Below are positions 13,457-16,562 of a stretch of 16,562 nucleotides of DNA, piece by piece. The notes beneath the pieces were generated by a model. It made no database searches and was not told the origin of the DNA. It was given only the letters and a program-made list of their open reading frames with translations. A program made the position numbers and the translations under genes. Location: assembly GCF_000272405.2 (NCBI RefSeq), contig NZ_AJZM02000100.1, positions 1 through 16,562 of the forward strand. Direction: 5' to 3'. How positions within the stretch are numbered: position 1 is the stretch's first letter; every line of letters starts with the position of its first letter. The DNA comes from Vibrio tasmaniensis 1F-187. Lineage in GTDB: Bacteria; Pseudomonadota; Gammaproteobacteria; Enterobacterales; Vibrionaceae.

Positions 13457-14310
13457 TATGCCTTCTCCGTCTGTGTTGCAAGGAATAGGTCTGCGAGACC
13501 AACGTTGTAGATGTTACCCAATGATTCAACTTGCGCTTTATATTGGCCTTCCAATAACCACTTAGTGGTTCCTAGCCCAGGCTGTGAGGTCAGAGGATTG
13601 AGTTTCTGGATTTCACTTGAGTGGTTGTTTGCGACATCGATAATGAAATAGTCGTTTTCGATGTCTTCCATGCTCTTTTGCAGCACACAGTGGCCTTGTT
13701 TTAGAATCAATACATCCGTTAATAGGTGTTCAATCTCTGAAACCTCATGGCTGGCAATGATCATCGCGCGTTCGCCGTCATGGAACCACTCTAGGAGGTG
13801 GCGATAAAAAGTATCGCGGTAGAGCAGATCTAGACCTAGCGTTGGCTCATCTAAGATCAACACTTGAGTGTCGGTCGCGATGATGATCGCAAGGTGAAGT
13901 TGTACCTTCATTCCTTTAGAAAGCTGCTTGATAGTCGAAGTCAGCTTAATGTTGGTGCTACTTAACGTTTGTTCTGCTTTTTGCTTGTTGAAGCTTGGGT
14001 GAACGCCTTGTGTGTATCGAAGCAGTTGCTTTACTGTCATCCACTCAGGCAATACGTTCACATCTGAAATGTACGATAAGTGCAACATGAGTTCTGCATG
14101 CTGGTGGATAGGGTGATAGCCGTTAACTTCTATCTCACCTTGATAGCTGTGTCCGCCAAGCAGTGATTTGATCAGAGTCGATTTCCCTGCGCCATTGTGG
14201 CCTAGCAGACCAAGCACTTGCCCCGGTTTTAACTCAAAGCTGATGTTCTCGACACCCACTTGATTTGAATAGGTTTTGGTTACGTTTTTCACTGAAAGTA
14301 AAGTACTCAT
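13456..14310 (-). CDS. ABC transporter ATP-binding protein
   Basis: A 284-residue ATPase of the YtrB-like group that would energise the permease encoded just downstream. Walker A is GHNGAGKST (37-45), with K43 contacting phosphate; the signature is LSKGM (130-134), a variant of LSGGQ common in this group; Walker B is LILDEP (151-156) with E155 as catalytic base; the switch histidine is H188 in IIASHEVSE. The usual Q-loop glutamine is replaced around S82-D83 (SYISDVNVLP), as is often seen in this branch. Residues ~205-284 form a C-terminal extension. The ATG overlaps the GntR stop by four bases (ATGA), with AAAGGA six bases upstream, so expression follows that of the regulator. Confidence 0.9.
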   Translation of the reverse strand: MSTLLSVKNVTKTYSNQVGVENISFELKPGQVLGLLGHNGAGKSTLIKSLLGGHSYQGEIEVNGYHPIHQHAELMLHLSYISDVNVLPEWMTVKQLLRYTQGVHPSFNKQKAEQTLSSTNIKLTSTIKQLSKGMKVQLHLAIIIATDTQVLILDEPTLGLDLLYRDTFYRHLLEWFHDGERAMIIASHEVSEIEHLLTDVLILKQGHCVLQKSMEDIENDYFIIDVANNHSSEIQKLNPLTSQPGLGTTKWLLEGQYKAQVESLGNIYNVGLADLFLATQTEKA

Positions 14311-14678
14311 GACTTGTCCTTTATATGTTGTTCTAGCTGTTTCACGAGTTCTTCGACACTCATATCAATGATGCCTAGCGTCTCAGCGATGGCTGGGATC
14401 TGTGTGTTGATGAATGATTGATGTGCGGACTCTTTCAATTTTTGAAGTGCCCCTTCTGCGACATACATACCTTGGCCGCGTTTTTTCTCTACCAAGCCTT
14501 CATCCACCAGTAACTGGTAGCTTTTCATGACAGTAAGGTGGTTGATCTTGAGATCGGCGGCAACCGCACGCACAGAGGGCAGTGCTTGTTGCTCTAACCA
14601 AACACCTTGAAGAATTTGGTCACTGATCTTTGCCGCTAGCTGCCTAAAGATCGGTTGGTCGTCTTTCCATTCGGTCAT
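14307..14678 (-). CDS. GntR-family transcriptional regulator, YtrA/YhcF subfamily
   Basis: A 123-residue DNA-binding protein. Residues ~9-73 are the GntR winged helix: PIFRQLAAKISDQILQG, LPSVRAVAADLKINHLTVMKSYQLLVDEGLVEKKRGQGMYV. The C-terminal part (74-123) is short and helical with no large effector domain, which defines the YtrA subfamily and implies dimerisation through this tail. It is the first gene of a three-gene overlapping operon with an ABC ATPase and permease, the standard YtrA arrangement, in which the regulator represses its own operon until an inducer, often a cell-wall antibiotic, relieves it. The 22-bp palindrome 16 bp upstream is the expected operator. The ATG at 14678 lacks a good Shine-Dalgarno; a tiny overlapping frame (ATG CAG TTT TAA) precedes it. 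Inducer unknown. Confidence 0.9.
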   Translation of the reverse strand: MTEWKDDQPIFRQLAAKISDQILQGVWLEQQALPSVRAVAADLKINHLTVMKSYQLLVDEGLVEKKRGQGMYVAEGALQKLKESAHQSFINTQIPAIAETLGIIDMSVEELVKQLEQHIKDKS

Positions 14679-14693
14679 AATTAAAACTGCATG

Positions 14694-14715
14694 GTGATAT
14701 ACATGTGTATAACAC
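14694..14715 (-). promoter_or_regulatory. Palindromic operator over an extended -10, GntR-ABC operon
   Basis: GTGATATACA (14694-14703) and TGTATAACAC (14706-14715) form an inverted repeat around TG, matching at nine of ten positions. On the minus strand the half TGTTATACA doubles as an extended -10 (TGT-TATACA, TATACA at 14711-14706), with no good -35. A repressor bound here would block RNA polymerase; the GntR protein encoded 16 bp away is the obvious candidate, since YtrA-type operators are palindromes of this kind. Autorepression is inferred. Confidence 0.65.
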
Positions 14716-14904
14716 TAAACTTTTTATTCAGATTGGCAAGGTTTTTATAAAAATGAAGAGTATATTTTTATGTTTGAGAGAAATGTATTGGGTTATGAGA
14801 ACGCTTGAAGCCTACTTCCTTGTGGGCTCTCAAGTCGTTGTATGATCAATGGCAATTAAACAAGAAAAGGGAGGTCATCAATATTTAAATGAGGTGGTAG
14901 ATAA

Positions 14905-16562
14905 TTACTCCTCCGAGTGACTAGGTCTACTGTACAGATAACCTTGATGTAGGTTGTAGCCTAACTGACATAAGATATATTGCTGCCTGCGCGTCTCGAC
15001 ACCTTCATAAATCATCGTGATGTTTGATAAGCGTCCAATCTCCGATATATTAAGCAATACTCCTTGATGATAATCTCCTGACTCAATGTCTTTAACAAAA
15101 CAACGATCCAGTTTTAGGTAGGTCGGAGAGATAGCACTAATTATTTCAATGTTGTTGTTACCTGTACCAAAGTCGTCTAGCGCGATGGTGATTCCAAGAT
15201 CTTTGATCATTTTGATGTTGTCGATGACCTCATAGCCATAGCCAATGTTTGAATACTCTGTTATTTCTACGACAAACTCATTCGCTTCCATCGTGACTAA
15301 ATGCTCTTTGAGCTTTGTAAAGTTAGATCCCACCAACGCACTCGGGCACACATTGACACCGTAGATATCATGGCTATTGTCTAACTTCGCTTTTTTTACT
15401 GTTTCAATGATTAAAATAGTATGAAAGGTCAACAAATTAGTACGTCTCATGGTGTTGATGAAACTCAGAACGCCTACGTTACGCACTCTAGACAATAACT
15501 CGTAATATAAAACGCTATTGTCGTCAGTGTTGATTATGGGCTCTTCCTCGAAGGATATGTGTCGCCAACGAAGCAGGTAAATGCCAAAGCCAAGAATATA
15601 TGAGCGATAAAGTAGCGTGGCGATCACCAGAGAAAAAATGACCCACAGAAGCACAATATCATCACTGTAGAAAGTGATGGTTGCACCGGTTGGAAGTGGG
15701 GCTTGATAAATCGGCTGACTGTTTTCGCCTAGGTTTAATATGTAGTGACCATTTTTTTGTATGGAAACTGAATCAACCAAAAGAGGGAGTAATGAGTTCT
15801 TATATCTAGCTTCAATAGACCATTTAGAAATACGCGCAATGAGTTCGATGTCCTCTTTGGGGTCTGAGAAGCGTGAATAAGCAAAATCTAGGCTATCGTC
15901 AAAGTTTTCAATTTGGTCTAGTTCAACCATTTTTGATTGTGTTTTGGATATGTAGCATGAACCATAAGGCGTTGTCATCAAAACAGAATCCAGGTTAAGT
16001 GAGTGCCTCAATGCGTACACTGCAACTTCGCTATCACAGCCATAGTTCATTACTTCCTCTACTATTTGCTTTGCGTTTTTACTGTATTCATCTGCAATTT
16101 TCGTTGTATAAAGGATTTGGAAGAAGTAGACAACGAACAAAAAAAATGAAGAAACGGTACAAACGGCTATAAAGCCTCTGATCAACTCTTTTTGGTAAGT
16201 GTTGAGCATCAGCTTCAACATCTCGATATGGCTGAGCTTGAATTGGTTGATGTTGTATTTTGGTGTTATACGGTTGGTTGTACTTTTATCTAGGTCGATA
16301 AAATAACCAACCTTATAAAGGTTCGAGATAAGTTCACTATTATTGTTAATTTTGGCTTTCTTACACAGATTCCTATACTTTTTTCTTATCGAAGCAATAA
16401 TGTTCTTTAAAGCGTACAAGCTGAACTCTTCATCGAAGTGTAATTTAAATGACTTTTCAACATCTCTAGCAGATTGAGGGTTTGATATCGATGAATGCTC
16501 AATAAGATATTTAAAAACAAAACTTTCTTTACTATTAAGACTTTCCTCTGATATCTTATTAC
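14905..16562 (-). CDS. Winged helix - TM - CSS sensor - TM - EAL protein (c-di-GMP phosphodiesterase), 5' end outside the window
   Basis: A minus-strand frame open from the right edge to TAA at 14905; its start lies beyond 16562, and the TTG at 16419 is probably internal. Numbering from that TTG: residues 1-42 plus ~47 upstream residues resemble an OmpR/ToxR/CadC winged helix, with recognition helix YALKNIIASIRKKY and wing ELISNLYKVGYFID. Helix 82-104 spans the membrane. Residues 105-253 are periplasmic with C128-D-S and C155, matching the paired cysteines of the CSS-motif domain (PdeC-type). A second membrane helix is ~254-276. Residues ~300-504 form an EAL domain with E307 (ELL in place of EAL), N356, E388, D415-D416 in DDFGTG, K436, E472/E475 and Q492, so catalysis of c-di-GMP hydrolysis looks intact. 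A CSS-EAL protein with an added DNA-binding head would join periplasmic sensing to c-di-GMP and transcription. It runs off the edge; the fusion is seen in frame but the winged-helix call is by pattern. Confidence 0.85.
   Translation of the reverse strand, partial: NKISEESLNSKESFVFKYLIEHSSISNPQSARDVEKSFKLHFDEEFSLYALKNIIASIRKKYRNLCKKAKINNNSELISNLYKVGYFIDLDKSTTNRITPKYNINQFKLSHIEMLKLMLNTYQKELIRGFIAVCTVSSFFLFVVYFFQILYTTKIADEYSKNAKQIVEEVMNYGCDSEVAVYALRHSLNLDSVLMTTPYGSCYISKTQSKMVELDQIENFDDSLDFAYSRFSDPKEDIELIARISKWSIEARYKNSLLPLLVDSVSIQKNGHYILNLGENSQPIYQAPLPTGATITFYSDDIVLLWVIFSLVIATLLYRSYILGFGIYLLRWRHISFEEEPIINTDDNSVLYYELLSRVRNVGVLSFINTMRRTNLLTFHTILIIETVKKAKLDNSHDIYGVNVCPSALVGSNFTKLKEHLVTMEANEFVVEITEYSNIGYGYEVIDNIKMIKDLGITIALDDFGTGNNNIEIISAISPTYLKLDRCFVKDIESGDYHQGVLLNISEIGRLSNITMIYEGVETRRQQYILCQLGYNLHQGYLYSRPSHSEE

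Noticed and set aside
14804..14834. Imperfect hairpin downstream of the EAL gene as a terminator
   Set aside because: CTTGAAGCC/GGCTCTCAAG has a bulge and a 12-nt loop and no T-run on either strand; too weak to call.

Overview
The window reads as chromosomal DNA of a marine gammaproteobacterium, most likely a Vibrio (possibly a Splendidus-clade species). This is judged from the moderate-to-low GC content, the protein families and their close Vibrio flavour; no search was run. No rRNA, tRNA, transposase, phage gene or CRISPR array was seen. The region looks like an ordinary mosaic of short transcription units with accessory-type content.

Layout, left to right. (1) 169-2514, plus strand: a fumarylacetoacetate hydrolase/2-keto-4-pentenoate hydratase-fold enzyme closed by a very strong hairpin terminator, then an NhaC-type Na+/H+ antiporter with its own promoter and terminator. 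(2) 2675-3739, plus: a membrane-anchored AraC-type regulator. It converges on a minus-strand secreted alpha/beta hydrolase (3760-4773) whose leader can fold so that its Shine-Dalgarno is hidden. (3) 4898-6094, minus: a Bcr/CflA-type drug efflux pump with a TTG start, a good sigma-70-type promoter and, just upstream of the -35, four degenerate 20-bp tandem repeats. (4) 6382-8677, minus: a small Cys-rich conserved-looking protein, and a long RluA-family pseudouridine synthase with an extra N-terminal coiled-coil region. (5) 8992-9898: a Nudix hydrolase (plus) converging on a free-standing RibD-type deaminase domain (minus). (6) 10163-11641, minus: a DUF4823-type lipoprotein gene downstream of a translationally coupled pair, a nucleotidyltransferase-like protein and an ABM-type monooxygenase. 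(7) 11654-12598: a gene-poor stretch that holds a convincing 27-codon ORF, a 54-bp imperfect inverted repeat and a terminator. (8) 12599-14678, minus: a tightly overlapping GntR-ATPase-permease operon of YtrA type, with a near-perfect palindrome lying over its predicted -10. (9) 14905 to the right edge, minus: a membrane c-di-GMP phosphodiesterase.

The most interesting item is the last gene. Its reading frame stays open past the predicted TTG start to the window edge, and the added residues together with the first ~45 form what looks like a ToxR/CadC/OmpR-type winged-helix domain. The protein would then be winged helix - TM - periplasmic CSS-type Cys domain - TM - EAL, coupling a redox-type periplasmic sensor to both DNA binding and c-di-GMP breakdown. 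A second theme is short degenerate tandem repeats at gene borders: 8, 14, 18, 20 and 6 bp periods. Two of these overlap a start or a stop codon.
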